Assembly: GCF_003337245.1 (NCBI RefSeq)
Contig: NZ_QPJE01000005.1
Span: forward strand, 1 to 64,000
Length of the DNA stretch: 64,000 bases
From: Halanaerobium sp. MA284_MarDTE_T2
GTDB lineage: Bacteria; Bacillota; Halanaerobiia; Halanaerobiales; Halanaerobiaceae
Direction: 5' to 3'
Below are positions 44,889-53,987 of this stretch, piece after piece. How positions within the stretch are numbered: the stretch's first letter is position 1; every line of letters starts with the position of its first letter. Under the pieces are notes generated by a model, which worked only from the letters and a program-made list of their open reading frames with translations, searched no databases and had not been told where the DNA came from. Both the position numbers and the translations under genes were made by a program.

Positions 44889-46427
44889 ATGTTAAAAAAT
44901 AAATATATATATTTATTCATAATTACTGTTTTATGTTTAGGACTTTTAACTAATCCGGCAGCTGCTCAGGATGACAGTTTAAATATTGCTATACCTGGTA
45001 GGGCTCAGACACTTGATCCAGCCTACCTGCAGCGGGTTTTATCTGACTGGCCGGTTATGAATTCAATTTTTAATGGACTTGTTAAATATAAGCCGGGAAC
45101 ATTTGAGGTAGTGCCTGATTTGGCAAAAGAGTGGGAGATTTCGGAAGATAACACAGAAATCACTTTTCAGCTGAAAGAAGGAATAGAGTTTCATAAAGAT
45201 TACGGGGAATTTACTGCTGAAGATGTTAAATTTTCTTTTGAAAGAATAATCGCAGAAGATGCAAATTCACCAGAAGCACAGTCATTTATTAATCTGGAAC
45301 GAGTTGAAGTTATCAATCAGTATACAGTTAAATTGATTTTGACACAGCCAATGGGAAGACTTTTCACTTCTACCTTACCTTTTAATGCCGGTTTGATTGT
45401 CAGCAAAAAGGCAGTTGAAGAGATGGGAAGAGAAAAATTTGCCAGCAACCCAATTGGTACTGGACCTTATGTTTTTGAAGAATGGGATGTCAACAATAAT
45501 ATAACACTAAAGAGAAATGATGATTATTTTGAGGTAGGGGCTGAATATGGTGAAATAGTATTTATGCCGATGTCTGATCCTACATCTCAGGAACTGGCTT
45601 TACAGTCTGGAGAGATCGATATTGGCCAGCTTACTCTTGACAACTTTGATCAGATAAGTCAAATGGAGAAGTTTGAAGCTGAAATTTATCCAGACCTGGC
45701 AATTCAATATGTTGCTTTCAATACCAGTAAGAAACCACTGAATAATAAGAAACTAAGAGAAGCCTTAAGGTATATAATTAATCCAGAAGAAATTTTGATT
45801 GGAGCCTTTGCCGGTAAGGCAGAAAGAGCCAACTCAATTTTGCTTGAAGATATGACCGGTTACTGGCAGGCTCCTGATTTTAAGCTGGAAGACGTGGGAG
45901 AAGATTATGTCTGGAATCTGCTGGCAGAAGCGGGTTATCCCGAAGGAGAAGGTTTTGAGCTGGAGTATGTAACTGACGCCAATGAAGAAAGAAGATTAAT
46001 TGGAGCTCTAATTCAGGATCAGTTATCACGCTTTAATATTGATTTAAATATCGAAGCCCTGGAGGTTGGACCAAAAATTGACCGCTGGCAGGACGGCAGT
46101 TATGATATTACCTATGCCAGATTTACCAACACTGTTGATCCAGGCTATAATTTTCAGTGGAATTTGAGTGAACAGCTTGGAAAGTGGAACTTGTTCCACT
46201 GGTCAAATAAGGAATATGATAATCTCTGGCAGGAAGCTGAAACTACCCTGGACAGTAATCTGCGGGCTGAAAATTACAAGAAAATGCAGCAGCTGATGAA
46301 TGACGACTCGATTGGAATCTGGGTTACCCATGGAGTTAAAACACCTGCCTGGACTACTGAAATTACGCCGGTTTTTTCACCTGATGGAGTAGTTCTGCCC
46401 TGGTTAATAACCAGCAGCGAAGAATAA
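44889..46427 (+). CDS. ABC transporter substrate-binding protein, family 5 (peptide/nickel type)
   Basis: A 512-residue extracytoplasmic binding protein. A signal peptide (about 1-26) ends in NPAAAQ, a signal peptidase I site, with no lipobox Cys; this suits a periplasmic protein in a diderm. The mature part has the SBP_bac_5 pattern, VVPDLAKEWEISEDNTEITF near 78-97 and NPIGTGPYVFEEWD near 187-200. ATG 44889 follows GGAGGTC. Two permeases and two ATPases follow, so this is a complete oligopeptide-type importer; the ligand is unknown. Confidence 0.9.
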   Translation: MLKNKYIYLFIITVLCLGLLTNPAAAQDDSLNIAIPGRAQTLDPAYLQRVLSDWPVMNSIFNGLVKYKPGTFEVVPDLAKEWEISEDNTEITFQLKEGIEFHKDYGEFTAEDVKFSFERIIAEDANSPEAQSFINLERVEVINQYTVKLILTQPMGRLFTSTLPFNAGLIVSKKAVEEMGREKFASNPIGTGPYVFEEWDVNNNITLKRNDDYFEVGAEYGEIVFMPMSDPTSQELALQSGEIDIGQLTLDNFDQISQMEKFEAEIYPDLAIQYVAFNTSKKPLNNKKLREALRYIINPEEILIGAFAGKAERANSILLEDMTGYWQAPDFKLEDVGEDYVWNLLAEAGYPEGEGFELEYVTDANEERRLIGALIQDQLSRFNIDLNIEALEVGPKIDRWQDGSYDITYARFTNTVDPGYNFQWNLSEQLGKWNLFHWSNKEYDNLWQEAETTLDSNLRAENYKKMQQLMNDDSIGIWVTHGVKTPAWTTEITPVFSPDGVVLPWLITSSEE

Positions 46428-46574
46428 AAAAACATTATAACACTGCAAACCTGAATTTGGATTTAAATATTTAGATTCAGGTTTTATCCAAACAATTTAT
46501 TGGGGATTCCAAATGATTCTAATTAAACCAAAAAGCTTTATTCTTTTAAATTTAAAAGCTGGAGGATTAGCTAT

Positions 46575-47513
46575 ATGTTTATCTATATCACAAAACGCTT
46601 TTTATGGGTGATTCCAACTATTCTTACAGTCTTATTATTGTTATTCAGCCTCAGTTATTTACTGCCGGGAGATCCAGCAGATATTATACTTGGTCCCAGA
46701 GCCACTCCAGAAATGGCAGAGGAACTTGAGAGCCGACTTGGACTTGACAAACCATGGTATCAGAGTTATTTAATCTACTTACAGAATATTATTAAAGGAG
46801 ACCTTGGGACTTCAATTTTTAGAGATCGCTCAGTATTAAAAGTCATTTTAGATGTTCTGCCTTACACAGTTATTTTAACCCTGGCCGGGATGGGCCTGGC
46901 TGTTTTTAACGGAATTTCTATTGGCCTCCTGGCAGCAAATTATAATAACAGTTATTTTGAAAAGTTTTTAACTATGCTTTCATTTATTACTGCTTCAACT
47001 CCAACCTATATTGCCGGGGTATTATTAATAGTTGTTTTTTCAGTTAATTTTAATCTGCTGCCCTCAATTGGAATTGGTGATGGCGGCTTATTAGACAGCA
47101 TTCATCACTTAATTGGACCTGCTCTGGCTCTTTCGGTTGGCTGGACCGGTTATATTGCTCGCTTAACCAGAAGTTCAATGCTCGAAACCCTGGATCAGGA
47201 GTTCATTCAGACTGAAAAATCATTTGGGATTCCCCGTTATTATATTCTTTATAAATATGCTTTAAAAAAAGCAATTAAACCTATCATTGCAGTAATTGGG
47301 CTTGGTATAGGCAGGTTGCTTGGTGGAGCAGTTTTTGTAGAAGTAATTTTTAACCGTCCCGGGCTGGGTAGATTGATTGTTGATTCGGTTAATGAACGTG
47401 ATCTTCCCCTGGTTAGAGGCGGAGTTTTAGTAGCTGCCCTTTTATTTGTAATTGCAAATCTAGTTGCTGATATCTCATATGCCTATTTTGATCCCAGAAT
47501 CAAACAAAAATAA
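46575..47513 (+). CDS. DppB-type ABC transporter permease
   Basis: A 312-residue permease with about six membrane helices. The N-terminal YLLPGDPADIILGP segment, the GDLGTSIFRDRSV region near 75-87 and the binding-protein-dependent EAA loop (about 200-230) mark the DppB family. A 147-base gap after the binding protein contains a short palindromic stretch around ATTTGGATTTAAATATTTAGATTCAG split there, possibly an attenuating hairpin that keeps permease levels below the binding protein. Confidence 0.9.
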   Translation: MFIYITKRFLWVIPTILTVLLLLFSLSYLLPGDPADIILGPRATPEMAEELESRLGLDKPWYQSYLIYLQNIIKGDLGTSIFRDRSVLKVILDVLPYTVILTLAGMGLAVFNGISIGLLAANYNNSYFEKFLTMLSFITASTPTYIAGVLLIVVFSVNFNLLPSIGIGDGGLLDSIHHLIGPALALSVGWTGYIARLTRSSMLETLDQEFIQTEKSFGIPRYYILYKYALKKAIKPIIAVIGLGIGRLLGGAVFVEVIFNRPGLGRLIVDSVNERDLPLVRGGVLVAALLFVIANLVADISYAYFDPRIKQK

Positions 47514-47530
47514 ACTGCTGGAGGTTAGAC

Positions 47531-48406
47531 ATGTTTAAGAGTCAGAAATTTTTTCGCTTTCAAAAAAAGAGTGCTAGAGTAATTAAAATAATGAAAAAAG
47601 ATTACAAAGCATATCTCGGCGGCTCAGTAATCATGCTGATTTTGATTTCAGCTATTTTTGCACCCCTGATTGCTCCTGCTGACCCCTATAAAACCAATGT
47701 GACTAAAAGGTTGGAAGGACCAAGTCTGCAAAATTTGCTTGGTACTGACAGCCTGGGCAGAGATATTTTAAGCCGTCTAATATATGCAGCTCGTCCGGCA
47801 GTTTTGGTTTCTTTTGGTGGGATTATTATCTCAGTAATTATTGGAATAATTCTGGGACTATTGGCAGCCTATGTTGGGGGAATACTGGAGAGTATAATTT
47901 TATTTATCTTTGATGTGATCAGGGCTTTTCCACCAATAATTTTAATTTTAGTTCTGCTTTCTATAATTGGGCCTTCATTATTAAGTGTAATAGTTATTCT
48001 TGGAGTGACAATTATGCCCCGCTATGGCAGAGTGGTCAGAGCAGAAACTCTCTCTGAAAAAGAAGAGGATTTTGTTGAGGCAGCCAGATCACTGGGAGCA
48101 GATAACTCCCGCATAATTTTTAAACATATTTTGCCCAATATTTTTGCTTCAGTTCTTGTCTTAAGTGGAATGGATATGGCCTCAATGATCATGTGGGAAG
48201 CAGGACTTTCTTTTCTTGGTCTGGGCTTACAGCCTCCTTTAAGCAGCTGGGGAGTAATGCTGCAGGAGTCATATCAGTATATTCAGACTGCTCCCTTAAT
48301 GATTCTCTGGCCGGCTCTGGCAATAATGCTGACTATGCTAGGGTTTTCGACTTTTGCTGAGAGTCTGAGGGTGGCTTTAAATCCAAAATTAAACCAGGAG
48401 GTATAA
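47531..48406 (+). CDS. DppC-type ABC transporter permease
   Basis: A 291-residue permease, the heterodimer partner of the preceding one. It has the N-terminal cytoplasmic segment and first helix typical of DppC, the motif NLLGTDSLGRDILSRLIYAA near 72-91, and the EAA loop (EAARSLGADNSRIIFKHILP) near 184-203. It lies 17 bases after the DppB-type gene with a CTGGAGG site. Confidence 0.92.
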   Translation: MFKSQKFFRFQKKSARVIKIMKKDYKAYLGGSVIMLILISAIFAPLIAPADPYKTNVTKRLEGPSLQNLLGTDSLGRDILSRLIYAARPAVLVSFGGIIISVIIGIILGLLAAYVGGILESIILFIFDVIRAFPPIILILVLLSIIGPSLLSVIVILGVTIMPRYGRVVRAETLSEKEEDFVEAARSLGADNSRIIFKHILPNIFASVLVLSGMDMASMIMWEAGLSFLGLGLQPPLSSWGVMLQESYQYIQTAPLMILWPALAIMLTMLGFSTFAESLRVALNPKLNQEV

Positions 48407-48412
48407 GTTCTT

Positions 48413-49387
48413 ATGCCCGATAAAATCTTAAAGATTAATAATTTAGCAGTTGAATATAGAAATAAAGGGAAATATTTAAGGGTACTGCAGGACATAAATC
48501 TGGAACTTGACAGTGGTGAAATCCTGGCTCTTGTTGGAGAAAGCGGCTCTGGTAAATCTACTCTTGGAAAAACAATTTTAAGATTGCTGCCAGATTCAGC
48601 CAGAATAGCAGAGGGAAGTATATTTTTTAAAGGTAAAGATATCTGCAATTTATCCGAAAAAGATTTTAATGATCAGATTCGAGGTCAGGAAATGGCAATG
48701 GTGATTCAGAATCCTCAGAATGCTTTAAATCCAGTCTTTAAAGTGGGAACTCAAATTCTTGACGTACTGTATTTTAAGTCTAAAAAACAAAAAAGTAGAA
48801 AAGAACTAAAAAAAGAAGCGGTTGAAATTTTAAAAAAAGTTGGCATTTCAGATCCAGAATACAGATTTGGAGAATATCCCCATCAGTTTAGTGGTGGGAT
48901 GAAGCAGCGGGTGATGCTGGCCATGGCCTTTATTTCCAACCCCTCTCTTTTGATTGCAGATGAGCCGACAACAGCTCTTGATCTGACAGTGGAGGCCCAA
49001 ATTTTAAACTTACTATCCAATCTAGTAGATGAGTACAAAACATCTATTCTATATATCAGTCACGATTTAGGAGTTGTTGTCGGTTTAAGTGATAGGATTG
49101 CAGTGATGTATGCAGGGCGGATAGTTGAGGTTGCTCAGACCAGAGAGTTATTTGATCACCCCAACCATCCTTATACTGAGGCACTTTTAAAATGTCTGCC
49201 GGATTATAAAAAAACAGAAGAACTGCAGACAATTCCCGGACAGGTTCCTGATCCTGGTAATTATCCAGTCGGATGTAATTTCCATCCCCGCTGCAGCTAT
49301 AGTTTTGAACGCTGTCGGCAGGAAGATCCCCGGCTTGAAAAAATAGCTTCAGAGCATTTTTCAGCCTGTTTTTTAAATGACCGTTAA
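48413..49387 (+). CDS. DppD-type ABC transporter ATPase
   Basis: A 324-residue ATPase with Walker A GESGSGKST (about 42-50), signature FSGGMKQRV (about 160-168) and Walker B LLIADEPTTALD. A C-terminal oligopeptide-transporter tail has a Cys cluster (CNFHPRCSYSFERCRQ), which in this family binds a 4Fe-4S cluster. It drives peptide import with the next gene product. Confidence 0.93.
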   Translation: MPDKILKINNLAVEYRNKGKYLRVLQDINLELDSGEILALVGESGSGKSTLGKTILRLLPDSARIAEGSIFFKGKDICNLSEKDFNDQIRGQEMAMVIQNPQNALNPVFKVGTQILDVLYFKSKKQKSRKELKKEAVEILKKVGISDPEYRFGEYPHQFSGGMKQRVMLAMAFISNPSLLIADEPTTALDLTVEAQILNLLSNLVDEYKTSILYISHDLGVVVGLSDRIAVMYAGRIVEVAQTRELFDHPNHPYTEALLKCLPDYKKTEELQTIPGQVPDPGNYPVGCNFHPRCSYSFERCRQEDPRLEKIASEHFSACFLNDR

Positions 49388-49399
49388 GGAGATATAAAA

Positions 49400-50380
49400 A
49401 TGGCTTTAGTTGAGGTTAAAAATTTAAAAAAATATTTTGTCAATAATGACGGCCTGCTTTACAAACTGGCCAATAAAGGTCCAATTAAGGTTAAGGCAGT
49501 TGATGATGTAAGTTTTAAGATAGAGAAGGAGGATACCCTGGCTGTAGTCGGGGAAAGCGGCTGTGGTAAGACAACAGTGGCTCGTTCTGTTTTGCGATTG
49601 ATTGAACCGACAGCTGGAGAAATTTTGTATAAAGGCAGGTCAATAAATAATTTTAATAAACAGGAGCTGAAAGCCTTTAGAGAAGATGCCCAGATGATTC
49701 TGCAGGATCCCCGCTCTTCTTTAAATCCTCGCTTTATTGTAGAAGAGATAGTTTCCGAACCTCTATACATCCATGACCAGATTAAGGATGATTTAAATCT
49801 GCTGGATCGAGTCTGGGAACTGCTGGATCTAGTGGGACTTTCTAAAAGGTATTCTGAGCTTTTCCCCCACGAATTAAGTGGTGGTCAGGCCCGAAGAGTT
49901 GGAATTGCCAGAGCTCTTGCTCTGCAGCCTGAATTTATAGTCTGTGATGAACCAACTTCCGGTCTTGATATTTCGATAATGTCGGCAGTTTTGAATTTAA
50001 TGAAAAAGCTGCAGCAGGAATATCAGCTGACCTATCTCTGGATTTCTCATAATTTACATGAGGTAAGATATATCAGCAATAAGGTGGCAGTAATGTACCT
50101 GGGTAAAATAGTTGAAATCACAGATACTGATACTATTTTCAACAATTCTGTTCATCCTTATACAGAAGCATTATTTTCTTCATTAAGAGGAATAAATGAT
50201 AACTGGAATTATCAGGAGCATGAAATTATAGAAGGAGAAGTTCCGAGCCCAATTAATCCACCAGCCGGCTGCAGTTTTCATCCCCGCTGTAAATATAGTT
50301 TTGATAAATGTAAAAAGGTAGAACCGGAACTAAAAGAGGTAGAGATAGGTCATTTAGCTGCCTGTCATTTATATAATTAG
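49400..50380 (+). CDS. DppF-type ABC transporter ATPase
   Basis: A 326-residue second ATPase of the importer with GESGCGKTT (about 53-61), signature LSGGQARRV (about 158-166) and FIVCDEPTSGLD. The C-terminal Cys tail CSFHPRCKYSFDKCKK repeats that of the partner. The start follows AAGGAG, 12 bases after the previous gene. An Rrf2 regulator gene follows after 33 bases. Confidence 0.93.
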   Translation: MALVEVKNLKKYFVNNDGLLYKLANKGPIKVKAVDDVSFKIEKEDTLAVVGESGCGKTTVARSVLRLIEPTAGEILYKGRSINNFNKQELKAFREDAQMILQDPRSSLNPRFIVEEIVSEPLYIHDQIKDDLNLLDRVWELLDLVGLSKRYSELFPHELSGGQARRVGIARALALQPEFIVCDEPTSGLDISIMSAVLNLMKKLQQEYQLTYLWISHNLHEVRYISNKVAVMYLGKIVEITDTDTIFNNSVHPYTEALFSSLRGINDNWNYQEHEIIEGEVPSPINPPAGCSFHPRCKYSFDKCKKVEPELKEVEIGHLAACHLYN

Positions 50381-50413
50381 AATTAAAGTTAAAAAAGGAG
50401 ATATTTTAAGTAT

Positions 50414-50821
50414 ATGAAAACTTCACGAAAAACGGATTATGCAGTCCATGCCTTAATGATCTTAGCCCGAAATAAAGGCCAGGAACTTTCAGTAAAAGAA
50501 TTAGCAGATTTAGAAAATGTATCTTCATCTTATCTGGCAAAGGTAATGCAGAAATTATCAGCAGCTGGAATTGTAAGCTCTGCTGAGGGAAAAAGGGGGG
50601 GATATACTTTAGCTAATAATGCTGATAATATAAATTTGGCTCAAATAATGGAACTTTTTGAAGCTAAAGACAATGTATTTGAATGTGTTGATGATATTCA
50701 CGGCTGTTCAATTAAAGATAGGTGTAAAATCCATCGTGTATTTGGAAGGGCCTATCAAAAAATGCTGGCTGAACTTGAACAGACAACCATTAAAGATATT
50801 ATTGATCCTGAAATCAAATAA
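50414..50821 (+). CDS. Rrf2 family transcriptional regulator
   Basis: A 135-residue winged-helix regulator. The N-terminus KTSRKTDYAVHALMILARNK and EGKRGGYTLA near 57-66 are family signatures. Three cysteines (CVDDIHGCSIKDRC, near 94-107) occupy the place where IscR/NsrR-type members bind an iron-sulfur cluster. It may sense redox state, NO or iron-sulfur status. Downstream lie a broken peroxiredoxin-like gene and a DsrE protein, which fits a redox or sulfur regulon. Confidence 0.9.
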   Translation: MKTSRKTDYAVHALMILARNKGQELSVKELADLENVSSSYLAKVMQKLSAAGIVSSAEGKRGGYTLANNADNINLAQIMELFEAKDNVFECVDDIHGCSIKDRCKIHRVFGRAYQKMLAELEQTTIKDIIDPEIK

Positions 50822-50839
50822 AAGAAAGGGATTGATCTG

Positions 50840-51301
50840 ATGAATAAGCTAACAGGGGTTTCCCCAAAATTTATTTTCAAGCTGCAAAAAGGGGGCTTTA
50901 GTCATCAACGAAATTTTTAGATTTATCTAAAACTCAATTCGGGTGTGAAATAGGGCACACTAATCAATGAGTCCTCCTGACTCATGATTAGCTCACTCCA
51001 TCCTGCAGTTCAACCCTATTTCTTCCTTCATTTCGTTAAGATTCATTGACTAAAAATTTCAATATTCCTGCATCTCCCCTTTTTGCAGCAGTATATAAAA
51101 AATGGGGAAAGTCCAGATAAGCTAAAGATTGAAATTTGTAGCAAAATCTGGTATCATTACTGTAATCTCCAGTTAAACACCTATCAACAGGCACTGCCTG
51201 CAGCCTATATTATAAATCAGGAAAGGGAAATAGAATTTGTCGATCTGAATTTAGATTATACTGTTCGCACAGAACCCCAGACAATAATTAATAATTTGTA
51301 A
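50840..51301 (+). pseudogene. degenerate peroxiredoxin-like (AhpC/TSA) gene interrupted by a palindromic element
   Basis: ATG 50840 after AAAGGG opens MNKLTGVSPKFIFKLQ, possibly the start of a peroxiredoxin-like protein, and runs into a palindromic insertion at 50881. After the insertion, an open stretch to 51301 contains YHYCNLQLNTYQQALP fused directly to AAYIINQEREIEFVDLNLDY. In intact family members these are the active-site region (WCPYCNLQLRAYQQ) and the C-terminal region, separated by roughly 80-100 residues. So the gene has an insertion, an internal deletion and a lost active-site motif. The C-terminal assignment is the firmer part. Confidence 0.55.
50881..51089. mobile_element. 209-bp palindromic MITE-like insertion
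   Basis: The ends are perfect 14-bp inverted repeats, GCTGCAAAAAGGGG (50881-50894) and CCCCTTTTTGCAGC (51076-51089). Nested inverted pairs continue inward: TTTAGTCA/TGACTAAA-like, AACGAAAT/ATTTCGTT, GAAATAGGG/CCCTATTTC, and a central hairpin ACTAATCAATGAGTC/GACTCATGATTAG around 50970-50990. The whole element can fold into one long hairpin. It carries no coding sequence, and no clear target duplication is visible. Confidence 0.7.
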
Positions 51302-51329
51302 ATTAAACAAAAAAGAGGAGTTGAATAAA

Positions 51330-51674
51330 ATGGCAGATGAAAATAGTTTAGTTGTTTTATGGACAAGTGGAGATAAAGAAGTAGCTAAAAAAATGGTTTT
51401 TATGTACACGCTTAATGCTAAAACAAGAGGATGGTGGCAGGATATTAAATTTATAGTTTGGGGACCATCCTCAAAACTGTTAAGTGAGGATCAGGAACTG
51501 CAGGAGCAGATTAAAGAATTTATCGAAGAAGGAATTGAAGTTGAAGCCTGTCAGGCATGTGCTGATCAGTATGGTGTTGCCGATGATTTAGCAGAACTGG
51601 GTATTGATGTTAAATATATGGGAGAACCTTTAACTGATTATCTAAAAAGTAATAGTAAGGTTATAACATTTTAA
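51330..51674 (+). CDS. DsrE family protein
   Basis: A 114-residue protein. The N-terminal LVVLWTSGDKEVAKKMVFMY, IKFIVWGPSSKLL and the conserved Cys pair region EACQACADQYGVADDLAELG (near 73-92) match small DsrE/DsrF-like sulfur-relay proteins. ATG 51330 follows AGAGGAG. It follows the Rrf2 regulator and the ruined peroxiredoxin gene; its partner, if any, is not here. Confidence 0.82.
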   Translation: MADENSLVVLWTSGDKEVAKKMVFMYTLNAKTRGWWQDIKFIVWGPSSKLLSEDQELQEQIKEFIEEGIEVEACQACADQYGVADDLAELGIDVKYMGEPLTDYLKSNSKVITF

Positions 51675-51792
51675 ATATCTAATGATTATTCCTATATCCC
51701 CCTTTTTTTGTAATATAATTTAAAAAATGGTAAAGATCTTTATTATTTAAGACAAAAATCCAGCCAGCTAAACAAACTATCTCTTATATGTT

Positions 51793-53727
51793 TTATAATC
51801 CCCAAAATATTGAAATAGCAATTGGTACTATAACAGCCATTATTATTTCTAAAGGTGCTCCTACTAACACATAATCCCTAAATTTATAACCTCCTGGTCC
51901 ATAAACCATTAGATTTGTTTGGTAACCTATCGGAGTCGCAAATGAAGCACTAGCAGCAAATGTTACTGCTAAAATGAAAGCAAAAGGATTTGCTCCAATT
52001 TGGTCTGCAGCATTAACTGCTACCGGAATCATAAGTACTACAGTAGCATTATTACTTATTATATCAGTGAGTAATGTAGTCATATAATAGAATATCCCCA
52101 GAACAATAATATCCGGTAAAAATCCGGCAATATTTAGAATCTGATTAGCTATAAATTTAGCAGTTCCAGTTTGCTCAATTGCAACTCCTAGTGGTATTAA
52201 ACCCGCTAAAAGAAAAATAACTTCCCAATTAATTGAATCATATATTTCCTGTGGATTTATTAATTTTAAGATAACCATTGCTGCAACACCTGCTAAAGTA
52301 GCAATCGGAATCGGCAATATTTTAAGTGATGCCAAAATAATTATCGAAAAAGCAATTCCTACTGATAAAATAATATCTGAAGGCTTATAATCAATAGTTT
52401 CTGTTTCATCTCTTTCTCTTATTATAAAATTTTGATTTTCTTTTAACCTTTCTATAGTATTTTCAGCAGCCAGTAATAGAAGAACATCCCCTTCCCTCAA
52501 ACGAAAATTTTTAATATCAGTGTGGGCAATTTTTTCTCCATGTCTAATTGCAAGTAAACTTGCATCATAACGATTAAGGAAATTAACATTATTTATAGTC
52601 CTGCCTTTCAAAAACGAGTTATCAGGAATAACTAATTCAATTACTTTTTGGCCGGTTATCTTGTTTTCTAATTGTGCCTGAGAAATTTTAATTTCTGGTA
52701 GAATAATTACCCCATTAATCTTTGCAAATTCTAAAACAGTTTCATAATCTGCTCTAATAACCAAATGATCATTTGGCCTAATTGTTTTTAATTCTAGAGG
52801 TTCCATATATTTTTCATTATTGCGATTTAATTGTATAATATCTAAATTCTTACCCTTATTTGACAATAATTCTCCTATATCCTGTCCAATTAAAGGAGAA
52901 TTTTCAGCTATTTTTATTTCAGTTAAATATTTTTCTATCTCATATTCTTCTATATAATCTTTTAGATCATGTCTAATTCTTTCGGGTATTAAGCGGTGTC
53001 CAATTGTTATTAAATATAAAATTCCCACCACAAATACTACTATCCCTAATTTTGTGAATTCAAACATGGAAAAAGGATGGTTTATCAAGCGAGCAGATAC
53101 CTGACTTCCTAAAAGATTAGTGGATGTCCCTAATAAAGTTAATGTACCACCCAGCATAGCAGCATAAGAAAGTGGAATTAACAATTTAGAGGGAGATACT
53201 TTTGTTTTTCTAGCTAAATCAGTCACCATAGGTATAAAAGTAGCAACTGTAGGAGTGTTATTAATAAAACCAGCAATAATACCTGTCAGTCCACTTATTG
53301 CAATCACTTGTTTTTTCTCATTATCACCAGTATATTTAATAATTTTATTTCCTAGAAATTGCATTGCTCCACTATTTTGAATTCCCCTACTAATTACAAA
53401 CATTGCCATAACTGTAATTGTCGCTGAATTACTAAATCCTGATAAAGCATCCTCAACTGAGACCTTCGTCCAGAAATTGAATATAATTAAAACAACTGGG
53501 ATACATAAAGATATAACACCTATTGGAAGAGGTTCCCATATAAACAGAACTAAAAGCAGAAATATTAATACAATAATAATAAGTATTTCTTGATTAAAAG
53601 TTGGTGCGTTTTTAATATTTATATTACTTTGGTTTTTTTGTGCCTGTGCACAATATGGTTGAGAAAAAACAAATAATAGAATAAGCAAAATGAATACTGC
53701 AGTTAAATAATTATTTTTTATCAACAT
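51793..53727 (-). CDS. SLC13/CitT-type anion transporter with two RCK-C domains
   Basis: A 644-residue membrane protein. After an N-terminal hydrophobic segment come DASS-family helices with GTLTLLGTSTNLLGSQVSAR near 192-211. A cytoplasmic pair of TrkA-C (RCK-C) domains lies at about 260-410 (GQDIGELLSNKG; FLKGRTINNVNF), and the second helical half ends with FATPIGYQTNLMVYGPGGYK. It probably takes up sulfate, a dicarboxylate or another divalent anion with Na+. ATG 53727 is preferred because GGAGGAG directly abuts the ATG at 53733. It is alone on the minus strand. Confidence 0.88.
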   Translation of the reverse strand: MLIKNNYLTAVFILLILLFVFSQPYCAQAQKNQSNINIKNAPTFNQEILIIIVLIFLLLVLFIWEPLPIGVISLCIPVVLIIFNFWTKVSVEDALSGFSNSATITVMAMFVISRGIQNSGAMQFLGNKIIKYTGDNEKKQVIAISGLTGIIAGFINNTPTVATFIPMVTDLARKTKVSPSKLLIPLSYAAMLGGTLTLLGTSTNLLGSQVSARLINHPFSMFEFTKLGIVVFVVGILYLITIGHRLIPERIRHDLKDYIEEYEIEKYLTEIKIAENSPLIGQDIGELLSNKGKNLDIIQLNRNNEKYMEPLELKTIRPNDHLVIRADYETVLEFAKINGVIILPEIKISQAQLENKITGQKVIELVIPDNSFLKGRTINNVNFLNRYDASLLAIRHGEKIAHTDIKNFRLREGDVLLLLAAENTIERLKENQNFIIRERDETETIDYKPSDIILSVGIAFSIIILASLKILPIPIATLAGVAAMVILKLINPQEIYDSINWEVIFLLAGLIPLGVAIEQTGTAKFIANQILNIAGFLPDIIVLGIFYYMTTLLTDIISNNATVVLMIPVAVNAADQIGANPFAFILAVTFAASASFATPIGYQTNLMVYGPGGYKFRDYVLVGAPLEIIMAVIVPIAISIFWGL

Positions 53728-53862
53728 ATTCATCTCCTCCTATTAAATTCAATATTGTATTGTTACTGAAAAATCAAGTAAATTTCAATATTACTAAATC
53801 GCCTTTTTTGCAGCATAAATTGAAAATTAGGGAAACTTCTTATCTGATATGTTTATTGAGTA

Positions 53863-53893
53863 TATAATAGCATATACAATATAATAGCATATA
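53863..53893. repeat. two direct 14-bp repeats upstream of the LexA-fold regulator
   Basis: TATAATAGCATATA occurs at 53863-53876 and 53880-53893, three bases apart (17-bp period). A third copy with one mismatch, TATTATAGCATATA, lies at 58564-58577 next to the DUF1670 cassette. They are candidate operators. Otherwise the 254-base interval 53734-53987 shows no gene. Confidence 0.7.
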
Positions 53894-53940
53894 TAGAAGC
53901 TTAAGTAAAGTCTAAATTACAAAATATATTAAATAATGTT

Positions 53941-53969
53941 TTGAACTTAATACAAAATTGAATTATAAT
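53941..53969 (+). promoter_or_regulatory. predicted promoter of the LexA-fold regulator
   Basis: TTGAAC (53941-53946) and TATAAT (53964-53969) are 17 bases apart. Transcription would begin at about 53976, at the Shine-Dalgarno site, giving a very short leader. This rules out the upstream TTG at 53958 as start. Confidence 0.7.
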
Positions 53970-53987
53970 GAATGTGAGGTGAGAGAA

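Noticed and set aside
53958-53987. Upstream TTG start of the LexA-fold regulator
   Set aside because: It lies between the -35 and -10 boxes of the predicted promoter, so it would not be in the transcript.
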